A stretch of 33,082 nt of DNA, from assembly GCA_024277855.1 (NCBI GenBank), contig JAJRUJ010000045.1, forward strand, positions 1 to 33,082. Reading direction: 5' to 3'. Source of the DNA: Candidatus Zixiibacteriota bacterium. Its GTDB lineage: Bacteria; Zixibacteria; MSB-5A5; WJJR01; JAJRUJ01. Made by a program: the position numbers and the translations under genes. Within the stretch, counting starts at the first letter, position 1. Every line of letters begins with the position of its first letter. Below are positions 7,940 to 17,166 of the stretch, piece by piece. Below the pieces are notes generated by a model that saw only the letters and a program-made list of their open reading frames with translations, was not told where the DNA came from and ran no database searches.

Positions 7940-9411
7940 GACGGCGGGTTCGTTTTGATAAACGCAATGGCCCGGTTGATGCGTTCCAGGCAAGTTTCCC
8001 GGCCAAGGATCTCGGTAATCTCGAACATTCCCGGACCTTTGGTTGTCCCCGAAAGCGCCAGGCGGAGCGGGTGGATAAATTTTGCGACTTTTAGCCCGCG
8101 TTCTTCAGCCAGTGATCGCAGAGCATGCTCAGACGATTCTTTATTGAACCGGTTTTCCGGTATTGCGGCGAAGGCCGTCTGGAGGGCTTCCAGATTCTCG
8201 ACGGCGTCCTCACCATGAAAATGTTTTTTGACACCCTTCGGGTCATAGGTCAATTCGCCCCGGAAAAAGTAACCGCTGAGTTCGAGAAAGTCGGTGAGTA
8301 AGCGCATTCGCTCTTTGAGTGCGGCGACGATTTTGAGCATCCAGTGCCAGCGGCTTTCGATTTCCAGCCGGGTGGCCAGCCCGGATTCCATAATCAGCGG
8401 TTGCAGCAAGGTCAGCAGCTTGTTGTCATCCATCGCCCGGATATACTCGCCATTGAGCCAGGCCAGTTTATCCGGATCGAACACCGGGTTGGCCGAGGTG
8501 ACTCGTTCAAGACTGAATGCCGAAATCAACTCCCGGCCCGGCATGAATTCCCGATCATCGCCGGGCGACCAGCCCAACAGCGCGAGGAAATTGACCATTG
8601 TCTCGGCAAGGTACCCCTCGGCCTTGAAATCGATCACCGAGACCGCACCCTTGCGCTTGGAAATTTTCTTTTTATCTTTTCCCAAAATTAATGGCAGGTG
8701 GGCGAAAGCCGGCGGTTCCAGGCCGAGCGCATCATAGACCAGGATTTGCTTGAATGTATTGGTGATATGATCGTTGCCCCGGATCACGTGGGATATCTTC
8801 ATCTCGGCGTCATCGACTGCGCAGACAAAATTGTACGTCGGGGTGCGATCGCTGCGCAAAATCACAAAATCATCAAGTTCATCATTGCCCTTCTGTAATT
8901 TCCCCAGGACAAGGTCTTCATATGAGGTCACGCCCGTTTCGGGGATGGCAATCCGCAACACGCCGGCGCGTCCCTCGGCGGCAAGTTTTTCCCGTTGTTC
9001 GTCGGTCAGCCGGCGGCAGCGGCTGTCATACCGGGGATTGCGCCCGGCAGCCATCGCCTCGTTGCGCATCGTCTCCAGTTCTTCGGCGGTGCAAAAACAA
9101 CGATACGCTTTGCCTGAATGGAGCAGTTTGTCGGCCGCTTCCTGATAAAGTTCCAGCCGTTGCGATTGGAAGATTGGCCCCTCATCCCAATCCAGGCCGA
9201 GCCATTTCATTGACTCGACAATAGAATCGACGAATTCATCCTTGGAGCGAACCCGGTCGGTATCTTCCAGGCGCAGGATGAATGTCCCGCCGGTTTGCCG
9301 GGCAAACAGCCAGTTAAATACACCGGTCCGCGCCGTGCCGACATGCAGGTGCCCGGTCGGCGAGGGAGCAAAACGCACGCGCACCGGTCGATCTGATTGG
9401 TTCAACGTCAT
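7936..9411 (-). CDS. gltX: Glutamyl-tRNA synthetase
   Basis: A 491-residue class I aminoacyl-tRNA synthetase that charges tRNA-Glu in the cytoplasm. The HIGH-type motif is PSPTGHLHVGTARTG (HVGT near residues 23-26), and the KMSKS-type motif is KISKR at 249-253. RLEDTD and the helical anticodon-binding C-terminus are typical of bacterial GluRS, and the length is normal. A separate glutaminyl-tRNA synthetase is encoded at 25246-26970, so this enzyme is probably discriminating (Glu only), which is inference. It overlaps rarA by 4 nt. About 100 bases separate its start from the L,D-transpeptidase stop upstream; no clear promoter was found there. Confidence 0.97.
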   Translation of the reverse strand: MTLNQSDRPVRVRFAPSPTGHLHVGTARTGVFNWLFARQTGGTFILRLEDTDRVRSKDEFVDSIVESMKWLGLDWDEGPIFQSQRLELYQEAADKLLHSGKAYRCFCTAEELETMRNEAMAAGRNPRYDSRCRRLTDEQREKLAAEGRAGVLRIAIPETGVTSYEDLVLGKLQKGNDELDDFVILRSDRTPTYNFVCAVDDAEMKISHVIRGNDHITNTFKQILVYDALGLEPPAFAHLPLILGKDKKKISKRKGAVSVIDFKAEGYLAETMVNFLALLGWSPGDDREFMPGRELISAFSLERVTSANPVFDPDKLAWLNGEYIRAMDDNKLLTLLQPLIMESGLATRLEIESRWHWMLKIVAALKERMRLLTDFLELSGYFFRGELTYDPKGVKKHFHGEDAVENLEALQTAFAAIPENRFNKESSEHALRSLAEERGLKVAKFIHPLRLALSGTTKGPGMFEITEILGRETCLERINRAIAFIKTNPPS

Positions 9412-9512
9412 CTATGGCCAACTCCGGTTTGTGGTCGATTCAACAGCCGATTTTGTCTTTTCGGCCTGGTGAGAATCTACGACAGGGAAGCATGATTGGC
9501 AAGTGGGGCATA

Positions 9513-10571
9513 CTATGGTCTGACACTCACTTCTCGTCCGGGCTGTGCCAGGATATAGAAAGTAAGCGCATCTTCCGGGGTCAACTCGATCCGGCTTTGC
9601 CGACGGGGGAACGGTGAAAACACCGACTCCATCAAATCGAAACAAAAATTATCCAACCGTAAACGTCGATTGGGCGTGGCGTCGCTGACAATTTCGATTC
9701 TCCGTCCGTCAGCGAGGATGATTACCGCTTTGCCCGGGTATGTCCGTTGCAGGATTTCCGGAGCAATGCCGAGTTCTTCGCCGACCACGCTTATCTCGCG
9801 CTCACTGAACACCTCTTCCCCGGAGAAGAAATGCCGGTACGTGACTGTGTCGTTCCGGGTTTGCGCCCGGGCGTCCGACTCATACCGCTCGTGACGGACA
9901 TCGGCTTGCCAGACAGTCAAGCCCTCGACAGCAAACCGTACAGTTTTTTCGGCCCGGTCAATAATGACCTTTCCCGGGGCCTGAGTTACGGCGGTTCCCA
10001 TAATAAACACGGGTGTGCCGATCGCCACTGTGCGGTAGATCTGTTCGAGGGCCTCGTCCCCGACCCGGATGCACCCATGTGTCACATTCATTCCCAGTAG
10101 CCGGGTATACAAAGTCCCGTGAATATATAATCCATCTCCCAAATCGAGCGAATAATCACCCAGCTCATTTGCCGCCAGCCGGTCTTCCGGATTGGTCGGC
10201 GGCGTCAGCCCATTTTGCAGGAATGCCCAATCCGGCTTGCGCCAGATTGGATTTTCGGCCATTCTTTTGACTGAGAATAACCCGCTGGGTGTGGAAAAAT
10301 TCCAAACCCGCCCGGTCGACGGATCACGATAACAGGCAGGTGGTCCGGCCGAACAGGGGGCTTCCAGCAATACACTATCCGCCGTACGCAGAATGATCGA
10401 ACCGACCGGGGCATTGACCACGATATATGGCCCGGAAAAATCCTTGGTGCCCGATCCGGATTGGAGTGGTTCTGTTGACCGCGATGTCGACCGTGTCCCG
10501 GGGGCTTGATTCGGCAGACAAAACAGCGCAAACCAAACCGCGAGTATGAATATCAAACCGGATCGAATCAT
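9513..10571 (-). CDS. Exported L,D-transpeptidase (YkuD domain) with C-terminal extension
   Basis: A 352-residue cell-wall enzyme of the YkuD family. An N-terminal hydrophobic helix (residues about 4-20) exports or anchors it. The catalytic domain, about 47-192, carries the motif HGTLYTRLLG followed by THGCIRV (His 151, His 165, Cys 167), with Cys as the expected nucleophile. Such enzymes form 3-3 peptidoglycan cross-links or attach proteins to the wall. Residues about 195-352 form an extra region I do not recognise. Part of it (VVGEELGIAPEILQRTYPG) has a helical, LysM-like feel, but I cannot assign it. The gene lies 71 bases downstream of the lipoprotein gene on the same strand, so the two may share a transcript. 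Confidence 0.9.
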   Translation of the reverse strand: MIRSGLIFILAVWFALFCLPNQAPGTRSTSRSTEPLQSGSGTKDFSGPYIVVNAPVGSIILRTADSVLLEAPCSAGPPACYRDPSTGRVWNFSTPSGLFSVKRMAENPIWRKPDWAFLQNGLTPPTNPEDRLAANELGDYSLDLGDGLYIHGTLYTRLLGMNVTHGCIRVGDEALEQIYRTVAIGTPVFIMGTAVTQAPGKVIIDRAEKTVRFAVEGLTVWQADVRHERYESDARAQTRNDTVTYRHFFSGEEVFSEREISVVGEELGIAPEILQRTYPGKAVIILADGRRIEIVSDATPNRRLRLDNFCFDLMESVFSPFPRRQSRIELTPEDALTFYILAQPGREVSVRP

Positions 10572-10642
10572 CCTGAACGCCCCGGGACGTAAATCGATAA
10601 TCGATGACGAAACGTCACAAACCGTCTGGAATCAGCCCGCAG

Positions 10643-11230
10643 TTATTTCTTTTTCTCGATCGCCCTGGTAATTTGGATATTCAGCGAATCGGCTCGCATG
10701 ATGATCGAACCGGAGATCTGCCGGGACTCCGCAAAATTACCACCGGAAAGCGCGGTGCTCGCATCGCCGAGTTCGGTGGCGAGTACGGAAAGATCATCAC
10801 GCAGCATCTTGATGTCGGCGCGCGCGCCTTTGGCCGAGGGGGCGATATCCAGCAGGTTGGCGCAGGTGTCGACTTTCGCCGTCGCGGTCATCAATAATGC
10901 TGAGGCCTCGCCCGACTGTCGGTTCTTCTCGCCGTTGGCTAACTCGATCGATTTGTTTGCCAATTCGGTCGCCCGCAGAAACTGTTCCCGTACTGTACTA
11001 TAACTGCGAAACAACTTGAACTTCTCATCCTGGCGTTCACGCTCTTTGACTGCGTTATCCAGCGTGTCCTGGGCGGCGGTGAATGCTTCCGGCGCGTAGA
11101 TATCGGCTTTCGCCTGGCGCGCCAAATCCAGTGCGTCCAGCGCCTGTTTTTCTTCCCTGGCCGGAGGATTACTACAACCGGCGACAACCAGCAAAGTCAG
11201 GCCCAGCAAAATAACTGCGATTTTCCGCAT
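10643..11230 (-). CDS. DUF4398-like lipoprotein
   Basis: A 195-residue lipoprotein. ATG 11230 is chosen because GGAGG lies four bases upstream and because it gives a clean signal peptide: MRKI, a hydrophobic core, then the lipobox VAGC with the modified Cys near residue 19. The mature part is almost entirely alpha-helical and rich in Ala, Glu, Lys and Arg, with the pattern ALDLARQAKADIYAPEAF and NAVKERE typical of DUF4398 proteins. These are predicted periplasmic helical bundles of unknown function, often near OmpA-like or peptidoglycan-binding proteins. There is no OmpA domain here, so this is a stand-alone version. Its neighbour is an L,D-transpeptidase, consistent with a cell-envelope role. 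Confidence 0.82.
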   Translation of the reverse strand: MRKIAVILLGLTLLVVAGCSNPPAREEKQALDALDLARQAKADIYAPEAFTAAQDTLDNAVKERERQDEKFKLFRSYSTVREQFLRATELANKSIELANGEKNRQSGEASALLMTATAKVDTCANLLDIAPSAKGARADIKMLRDDLSVLATELGDASTALSGGNFAESRQISGSIIMRADSLNIQITRAIEKKK

Positions 11231-11296
11231 CTTTCCTCCCTGCAGTACGATAGAATTTTCCAATCCATTTATGACGCGGACGTTGTCTCCGAATCG

Positions 11297-11316
11297 TGCC
11301 GGTTTTCAAACCGGCA
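11297..11316. repeat. 20-bp palindrome in divergent intergenic region
   Basis: TGCCGGTTT and AAACCGGCA form 9-bp arms around a TC centre. It lies 67 bases upstream of the lipoprotein ATG, in the 317-base divergent gap 11231-11547. The size and two-base centre suit a dimeric regulator's operator or a short stem-loop. A weaker inverted repeat (TTTGGT 11439-11444, ACCAAA 11454-11459) lies on the other side of the gap. No full promoter could be assigned. Confidence 0.4.
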
Positions 11317-11547
11317 GACATCCGAGTCATTCACCCCTCATCCCGATAGCAGGGTCACTGATCGCGGTCTGTCTGTCAACATAAAACAGTGATGTTTTTC
11401 ACTTGCCGGCCCGGACTGTTCTCCCCGCCGAAATGATTTTTGGTCTTGTTCCAACCAAATTGTCAACAACCGGCAAAACCTTTCAATGCGGAGGGAAAAT
11501 GTTGCGTATTTATCCTGACCGAAAGACGGGTAGAGGCAAAGAAGTTG

Positions 11548-11721
11548 ATGGAATATCTAATCGTAATTACGATTTTCCTGGGTGCGATTTACCTGTTCAT
11601 CCGCACCGTCAGACGTGAAAAACCGTGCGACAACGGCACTGGTTCCTGCAGTCGTTGTTCGCGTATCACTCAGCCCCCGGCAGAACGCCTGCACCAGATC
11701 AAAATGCCGCCGAAAAAATAA
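11548..11721 (+). CDS. Small single-pass membrane protein with cysteine cluster (FeoB-associated-like)
   Basis: A 57-residue protein. ATG 11548 begins MEYLIVITIFLGAIYLFIRT, a single N-terminal membrane helix followed by basic residues, then a C-x6-C-x2-C cluster (CDNGTGSCSRC) and a short polar tail ending PPKK. This layout resembles the tiny Cys-rich membrane proteins often annotated as FeoB-associated, and other small metal-binding membrane proteins. No feoA or feoB gene is visible. An AGAGG lies about 11 bases upstream; an in-frame ATG at 11440 would add 36 unremarkable residues. The gene is convergent with the cysteine desulfurase, 20 bases away. An iron- or sulfur-related role is suggested only by type and neighbour. 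Confidence 0.6.
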   Translation: MEYLIVITIFLGAIYLFIRTVRREKPCDNGTGSCSRCSRITQPPAERLHQIKMPPKK

Positions 11722-11741
11722 TCGGCTCGATCTCGAATTCC

Positions 11742-12875
11742 CTACGATTTTAACCTGTCGACCGCGTCGGCGATGATCTCTGCCGCCCGGTCGATGTCGT
11801 TAGCAGTGGTCATTTTGCCTACGGACAGCCGCACCGTCCCCATCGCATATTCCTCGGGCACGCCCATTGCCGCCAGTACATGCGAGACATCGATAGAGTC
11901 GGCATGGCAGGCGGCCCCGGCCGAGGCCGCCACGTCGGGAATCGACGCCAGCAGCGCATTGGCCCTGATCCGCGGAAAACTCAATGAGGCCGTATTCGGT
12001 AATCGCCGTTCGGGATGGCCGTTTAGTCGAAGGTCGGCATGCCGGGCGGCAAGGCCGTCATGCAACCGATCCCGCATTGCCAGCATATGTTCCCGGTTTT
12101 TCTCCAGATCGCGACCGGCGATTTCGCAGGCCGCACCCAGGCCGACAATCTCCAACACATTCTCGGTTCCCGCGCGACGGTTTTGTTCGTGGTCGGCGCC
12201 ATGGATCAACTTGTCCAGTGCAATCCCGTCCCGAACATACAACGCACCAATCCCTTTCGGTGCATACAACTTATGTCCGGCAATCGAGAGCAGATCGACA
12301 CCGAGGTCTGCAATTCGCGTCGAGATTTTTCCCGCCGCCTGTGCCGCGTCGGTATGCATGATTATTCCCCGTTCATGCGCCAACCGGGCGATTTCGGCGA
12401 TCGGCTGCAGGGTGCCGACTTCGTTGTTGGCCTGCATGATCGTAATCAAAATCGTCTGCGGAGTAATCGCCTGTTTTACATCTTCGATATTGACCAGGCC
12501 AAACTCATCCACCGGAAGCCGGGTCACTGAAAACCCCCGACCAACAAGATAATCGCAGACTTTCAGCACCGCGGGATGCTCGATTGCCGAGGTGATGATA
12601 TGTTTCCCCGTGGCCTGATTAGCCCAGGCCACCCCACGGATGGCGTAATTATTCGCCTCCGTACCGCCGCTGGTGAAAACTACCTCGTCGGCGCCGCAAC
12701 CCAACATCACGGCGATTTGTTCGCGCGCATGATCGACCGCCGTTCTCGTCTGCACACCGTACCAGTGCGAGCTGGAGGGATTACCAAAATGCTCTTCGAG
12801 GTACGGCCGCATTGCCGCGGCAACCTCGGGCGCGACCGGAGTCGTCGCATTATAGTCGAGATAAATCGGTTTCAT
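11742..12875 (-). CDS. Cysteine desulfurase (NifS/IscS type)
   Basis: A 377-residue PLP enzyme that converts cysteine to alanine and an enzyme-bound persulfide for Fe-S clusters or tRNA thiolation. Seen: the YLDYNATTPV start, FTSGGTEANNYAIRG, HTDAAQAAGKI (cofactor-contacting Asp), SIAGHKLYAPKGIGALYVR with the Schiff-base Lys, RAGTENV, and the catalytic Cys in SAGAACHADSIDVSHVL. Group I (NifS/IscS) spacing around the active Cys is clear. No IscU, MnmA or ferredoxin gene is adjacent, so nif, isc or tRNA-thiolation roles cannot be separated. The start at 12875 lies three bases after the ABC-F stop, indicating one transcript. Confidence 0.94.
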   Translation of the reverse strand: MKPIYLDYNATTPVAPEVAAAMRPYLEEHFGNPSSSHWYGVQTRTAVDHAREQIAVMLGCGADEVVFTSGGTEANNYAIRGVAWANQATGKHIITSAIEHPAVLKVCDYLVGRGFSVTRLPVDEFGLVNIEDVKQAITPQTILITIMQANNEVGTLQPIAEIARLAHERGIIMHTDAAQAAGKISTRIADLGVDLLSIAGHKLYAPKGIGALYVRDGIALDKLIHGADHEQNRRAGTENVLEIVGLGAACEIAGRDLEKNREHMLAMRDRLHDGLAARHADLRLNGHPERRLPNTASLSFPRIRANALLASIPDVAASAGAACHADSIDVSHVLAAMGVPEEYAMGTVRLSVGKMTTANDIDRAAEIIADAVDRLKS

Positions 12876-12878
12876 GGT

Positions 12879-14768
12879 TTAATCCTCATCGGGGTTGTCG
12901 GCAAAAGATTCCCATCGGGGGTATAATGTCTCCAATTGCGCATAAAGGAGCTTTTTCTCATCGCCCAGTTCGGCCAGCCGCTGCCAGTCGCTTTGCACAA
13001 CCTCGTCGGCGAGCAATTCATCAATCTTGTCGAGCCGCGCTTCGGTTTGTTGAATCTGGTTTTCCAGCCGTTGCCGTTCGCGATCGCGTTTTTGCCGGTC
13101 ACGTCGTTTTTGCCGAAGTTCTTCCCATTCACTCTGCTTTTCCGCCGGTTCCTTCGCCGCCGGTTTGTCGGCCAATGCCGGTCCACGCCGCAGATATTCC
13201 GAATAGTTGCCCAGGTATTGACTGACCGTCTGCTTTCCAACCACCAGCAACTTATTGATAATCCGGTCGAGGAAATACCGATCATGTGTGACGACGATCA
13301 GGGTACCCTCAAACTCAGCCAATGCCTCTTCGAGCGCTTCGCGGGAGGGGATATCCAGATGATTGGTCGGTTCATCCAAAATCAGGAAATTCGCCTCCGA
13401 GAGCATCAATTTAGCCAGCGCCAACCGGCTTTTCTCGCCGCCGGAAAGCGTCTTGACCTGTTTGAATACATCCTCGCCCGAAAAAAGGAATTTCGCCAAA
13501 AACGACCGCAACTCGAATGCTGTCCAGGTCGGCTGTTCGTCCCAGATCTGGTCGATTACCGATCCCTGCTCGACAATCGATTCCAGATATTGATCGAAAT
13601 ACCCCGGCAAAACCCGGTTACCCAATTCGATTTTGCCGTCAAACTCGTTGTCGTGGCCGATAATTCCCCGCAGCAACGTCGTCTTACCCGACCCGTTGGG
13701 ACCGATGATCCCCACCCGGTCGCCGCGTTCGATGACGAACGAGACATCGGCCAGTAACGTCCGCTCACCGATCGACCGGGTGTAATTTTGGATACGCAGG
13801 ACCTCGCGATAACTGGAAATGCGCGAACCAAAGGCCAGTTTCATCCTGGCGCGGTCGGCCGCAGGATTTTTCAGCCGTTCCATTTTGCCCAGCATCCGCC
13901 GGCGCGATTGCGCTTGTTTGGTTTTCTGCCCGGCAATATTGCGGGCAATAAAATCTTCGATCCGCGAAATTTCGGTCTTCTGGCGTCGGTACAAAGTTTT
14001 TTGCTGTTCCCGCCGCCGGGCGCGTTCGGCGCGATATTTTTCATATCCCGGGCCGTAAAATTCGAGGCCGTGTGCGAACAATTCAATAATCGAGGTGGCA
14101 ACCCGATCCAGAAAAACCCGGTCGTGAGTTACAAAAACGACAGCTTTGTTCGATTTGGTGATAAACTCTTCCAGCCATTCGATAGCGGTCAGGTCGAGAT
14201 GGTTGGTCGGCTCGTCGAGCAGGATGACCTCATAATCAGCCAGTAACAACCGGGCCAGTTCCGCCCGCGTGCGTTCACCGCCGGAAAAATCAGTCAGCGG
14301 TTTGCCATACTCGTCATTTGCGAATCCGAGACCGGTCAATGTACGGTCGACCTCATGTTCGAGTTCAAAGCCCCCGAGGACCTCATACTCATGTTGTTGT
14401 TTTCCCAACACATCGATTAATCCCTCGTCCGCAGGCGCCTCGGCCAGTTGCGCCTGCGTCCGGGCAATCGCTTCCTTACGCCCAAGCAAGTCGCCGCGCC
14501 CTCCGGCCACATAGGCGAACAATGTTTCGGTCAGTCGACGGTCGGGGATTTGTCGCAGCCGTCCCACCCGCACCCCGCGCGCCCGGGTGAGTGTGCCGGA
14601 GTCTACCGGTAGCTCACCGGACATAATTCGTAGTAAGGTTGTTTTGCCGACGCCGTTTGTCCCGAGAAAACCGATTTTCTGGCCGGGTTGAATCTCCCAG
14701 TTGATATTCGAAAACAGCGGGCCCGACGGAAAACTCTTGGCAACATTATGTAAAGCAAGGGCGATCAT
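12879..14768 (-). CDS. ABC-F family ATPase (Uup-like)
   Basis: A 629-residue soluble protein with two ABC domains and no membrane segment. Domain 1 has Walker A GTNGVGKTT (near residues 35-43), signature FSGGERTRAELARLL and Walker B VILLDEPTNHLD. A charged linker (about 235-310) follows. Domain 2 has GPNGSGKTT, LSGGEKSRLALAKLM and FLILDEPTNHLD. The last ~100 residues form a basic/acidic coiled coil (ELRQKRRDRQKRDRERQ), as in Uup. ABC-F proteins act on the ribosome or, for Uup, also on DNA intermediates. Orthology to Uup rather than EttA or YheS is inferred from the C-terminal coiled coil. The 274 bases upstream contain no supported gene. The downstream gap to the cysteine desulfurase is three bases. 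Confidence 0.93.
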   Translation of the reverse strand: MIALALHNVAKSFPSGPLFSNINWEIQPGQKIGFLGTNGVGKTTLLRIMSGELPVDSGTLTRARGVRVGRLRQIPDRRLTETLFAYVAGGRGDLLGRKEAIARTQAQLAEAPADEGLIDVLGKQQHEYEVLGGFELEHEVDRTLTGLGFANDEYGKPLTDFSGGERTRAELARLLLADYEVILLDEPTNHLDLTAIEWLEEFITKSNKAVVFVTHDRVFLDRVATSIIELFAHGLEFYGPGYEKYRAERARRREQQKTLYRRQKTEISRIEDFIARNIAGQKTKQAQSRRRMLGKMERLKNPAADRARMKLAFGSRISSYREVLRIQNYTRSIGERTLLADVSFVIERGDRVGIIGPNGSGKTTLLRGIIGHDNEFDGKIELGNRVLPGYFDQYLESIVEQGSVIDQIWDEQPTWTAFELRSFLAKFLFSGEDVFKQVKTLSGGEKSRLALAKLMLSEANFLILDEPTNHLDIPSREALEEALAEFEGTLIVVTHDRYFLDRIINKLLVVGKQTVSQYLGNYSEYLRRGPALADKPAAKEPAEKQSEWEELRQKRRDRQKRDRERQRLENQIQQTEARLDKIDELLADEVVQSDWQRLAELGDEKKLLYAQLETLYPRWESFADNPDED

Positions 14769-15042
14769 GGCGGATTTTCGAAAGCGTCAAAACTCATTGG
14801 TACGTATGTCGGTTCCATTTGCCCAATCCGGCCGGCCTATCCCGACCCGGACAGCAATATATAGCGATCACTCCGCGGAAACGGTGACATTTTCCGGCAA
14901 AACCGCGTGGAAATCGGCGGTGATCGACTCGAGTGAAATTCGGTAAACCCCAAAAATGACTGCATCAAACAGCCGAAATCGGATCAAGGCCGTTGTCAAA
15001 TTCCGGGTTTGACTTGGGCATCGGGAAGTTGGGTAACGGATA

Positions 15043-17139
15043 CTACTCGAGCATATCCGGTGGGAGTTCGGATTTCCTCGTCCGCGCCAAAAGGGTCTCA
15101 ATCAACAGCAGGCCAACCACCGCCCAGAGGAAATATTTCCAAATTTCACGGCCATAGCGGGCGGCGCGTACCGTTTCGGCCAGGTCATCGCCGTTGCGCA
15201 ACACGGTAATCGACCGACCAGGGAGACGCCGCTCGATCTCTTCGTCACTGATCGGTTCAATATTGGTCTCCTCCGCGTCGATGTTGACCGCAAAGATATC
15301 GACCGGACGGTCGTTGTCGTAGACCAAATAACACCCCGGCACACCTAAGTTCGGCGTGGCGTACACATCGGGCTTCCCGGCAACCTCGGGGGCCAACTGG
15401 TCCCGGCGGCCGTCGGGATATTCCAAAACCAGCGGTCCGCGCCAGTAGGGCGGCCGCGCCCGGGTTACCGATTGTCCCACGCGATAATCAACATCCTGCT
15501 CACCGAGGTCGGCGGCAAGATATTCGGCCGACCGACCCATTAACGGTACAAACAGCGAGTGGTATGACAAATCGGTATAGTCAGCATTCAGTGGTGCGCA
15601 CCAGAACAACAGCTTGCCCCGGCCGACTCCGGTTTCCAGCAAGGCCGGCTCACCGTTGGAAAACCGCATGATCGCCTTTACATCCCGACCGGCATCTACA
15701 GTAAACGACGAGAAAAATTTAATTTCCGGCATCCGGTCATCGGGAATATCGCGATAGATTGCGAGGATCGGGTGTTGCCAGTCGATTTCCGCCAGCGTAA
15801 AAAACTGATCGGTCGGGGGCAGCAGATCCGGCGTTTGCGTGATGCTCAGGCCGAAATACCGCCGGAGAATGGTCTGATTATAAATCGCCGTATCGATATC
15901 AACATCGGGGATAATCATGACACCGCCGCCCGCGCGCAGGTAACGGTCGATACTCTCGGACAACACCGGTTCGGGTTTGCGCGCCGAGACCAACACCAGC
16001 GCGTCATACTCCGCCAGGTTGGTGCGCAGCAATTCACGCGTATTACGCCCGGTCACCGATAACCGTCCGGTCCCGCCCGGCGCCAGCGCCCGGCGCACAA
16101 AGGCACGCTCCGAGGGGAAATCCGAGGCCAGCAGGATATTTGTCGATTCGGGCAGCCGCACGGCAAAATAAAACCGGTTGTCGACAATGTTGTCGTCATC
16201 AGCCAGTTCGATATAGCCGCGATGCAGGCCGGTAGTGTTGAGTTCGATGCGAAAACTTATCTCGGACGTTTCCGCCGGGCGAAGAGATAAATCGTCCTGG
16301 GCCACCCGCCGACCATCCACAAACACGCCGACCAGTAAGTGATCGAAGGTTTCCGTCGAGCGATTAGTTACCGTTGCGGTTATCTCGAATCCGACACCCG
16401 GTTCGATCAATTCGCCCGAAAACCGAAGATCGGTCACCGCAGCATTGATCGCGCGCGGGTCATGCACATTGATCAGATACAACCGTGCCGGATGTTCGGT
16501 ATTGGGTGGCGGGAGGGTCCCTGTCGTTGTCATTCCGTTGCGGGCAAGGTCTGAAAACAGATATATCTCCCGATTCAGATTGCGTGATTCGGTGACGACC
16601 TGCTCACCGGCGGCGATAGCGGCCATGATATCGGTCTTGCCGGCACCCGCCGGGAGATCCCGGAACCGTTTGGTCAGTCCGGCGAAATCCGAGGTCGCCG
16701 GGCCGAATTCCGCCGTGGCCGAAAATGTTCCCGCGACTACCTGGTCGCCTTCCCGGAGCAGGCCGATCAACTCTCCGGCATCTCGGGCCGCCCGTTCCAC
16801 CGCCGAACCGTCGGCTGTCCGCTCCTGCATACTCGCCGAATTGTCGACCAGGATCACAGCCGATGTCCGCGCCCGGGCGCCCAGCCCGGCGAAAGTGTCG
16901 CCGGTAATCGTCGGGCGGGCAAAGGCCAGCACCGCCGCGGCGACGATGAGCGTGCGCACCAAAAGCAACAGCACCTGCCGCAGTTTCAGACGCCGCATTT
17001 TCGTCTTTTGCAGGTTTCGCAAAAACATCAACGACGAAAACTCGACAGTCCGCACTTTTTGCCGATTCAACAGGTGAATCAACAAGGGCAACACGGCGGC
17101 GGCCAGTGCGGCAAGGATGGCGGAGTTGAGGAAATTCAT
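15043..17139 (-). CDS. BatA-like membrane protein with VWA and GATase1-like domains
   Basis: A 698-residue inner-membrane protein. Residues 1-75 match the BatA N-terminal region: one helix, then LLIHLLNRQKVRTVEFSSL, LKLRQVLLLLVRTL and a second helix. A von Willebrand A domain follows with MIDAS residues DNSAS (99-103), a Thr in GKTDIMAAI and LFSDLARNG. Residues about 220-330 look like a CARDB-type beta-sandwich (EITATVTNRSTETFDHLLV), and about 335-560 like a GATase1-like fold (VLVSARKPEP, LRAGGGVMIIPD). A C-terminal helix, WKYFLWAVVGLLLIETLLA, anchors the end. Such proteins accompany DUF58 and MoxR ATPases in envelope-maintenance loci. Its ribosome-site region is occupied by a perfect palindrome (17149-17166), and no clear Shine-Dalgarno is exposed. 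Confidence 0.9.
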   Translation of the reverse strand: MNFLNSAILAALAAAVLPLLIHLLNRQKVRTVEFSSLMFLRNLQKTKMRRLKLRQVLLLLVRTLIVAAAVLAFARPTITGDTFAGLGARARTSAVILVDNSASMQERTADGSAVERAARDAGELIGLLREGDQVVAGTFSATAEFGPATSDFAGLTKRFRDLPAGAGKTDIMAAIAAGEQVVTESRNLNREIYLFSDLARNGMTTTGTLPPPNTEHPARLYLINVHDPRAINAAVTDLRFSGELIEPGVGFEITATVTNRSTETFDHLLVGVFVDGRRVAQDDLSLRPAETSEISFRIELNTTGLHRGYIELADDDNIVDNRFYFAVRLPESTNILLASDFPSERAFVRRALAPGGTGRLSVTGRNTRELLRTNLAEYDALVLVSARKPEPVLSESIDRYLRAGGGVMIIPDVDIDTAIYNQTILRRYFGLSITQTPDLLPPTDQFFTLAEIDWQHPILAIYRDIPDDRMPEIKFFSSFTVDAGRDVKAIMRFSNGEPALLETGVGRGKLLFWCAPLNADYTDLSYHSLFVPLMGRSAEYLAADLGEQDVDYRVGQSVTRARPPYWRGPLVLEYPDGRRDQLAPEVAGKPDVYATPNLGVPGCYLVYDNDRPVDIFAVNIDAEETNIEPISDEEIERRLPGRSITVLRNGDDLAETVRAARYGREIWKYFLWAVVGLLLIETLLARTRKSELPPDMLE

Positions 17140-17148
17140 TGTTGTTTG

Positions 17149-17166
17149 GGGGCCGAATTCGGCCCC
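17149..17166 (-). promoter_or_regulatory. Perfect GC-rich palindrome next to the BatA-like start
   Basis: GGGGCCGAA and TTCGGCCCC are adjacent perfect arms that would fold as a 7-bp GC stem with an AATT loop. The element ends nine bases before the ATG at 17139 and lies between this gene and the TPR gene upstream. There is no T-run after it, so a terminator is unlikely. It may be a translational control or RNA-processing hairpin. Confidence 0.5.

Noticed and set aside
11378-11383. Perfect TTGACA on the minus strand upstream of the lipoprotein gene
   Set aside because: No acceptable -10 at 16-18 bases; the nearest TATC-like sequence is about 23 bases away.
14868-14999. Minus-strand reading frame of about 42 residues from a TTG at about 14996, with a protein-like sequence (LIRFRLFDAVIFGVYR) in the gap upstream of the ABC-F gene
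   Set aside because: No ribosome site, non-ATG start, very short, and no family recognised. It may be a remnant but cannot be supported.
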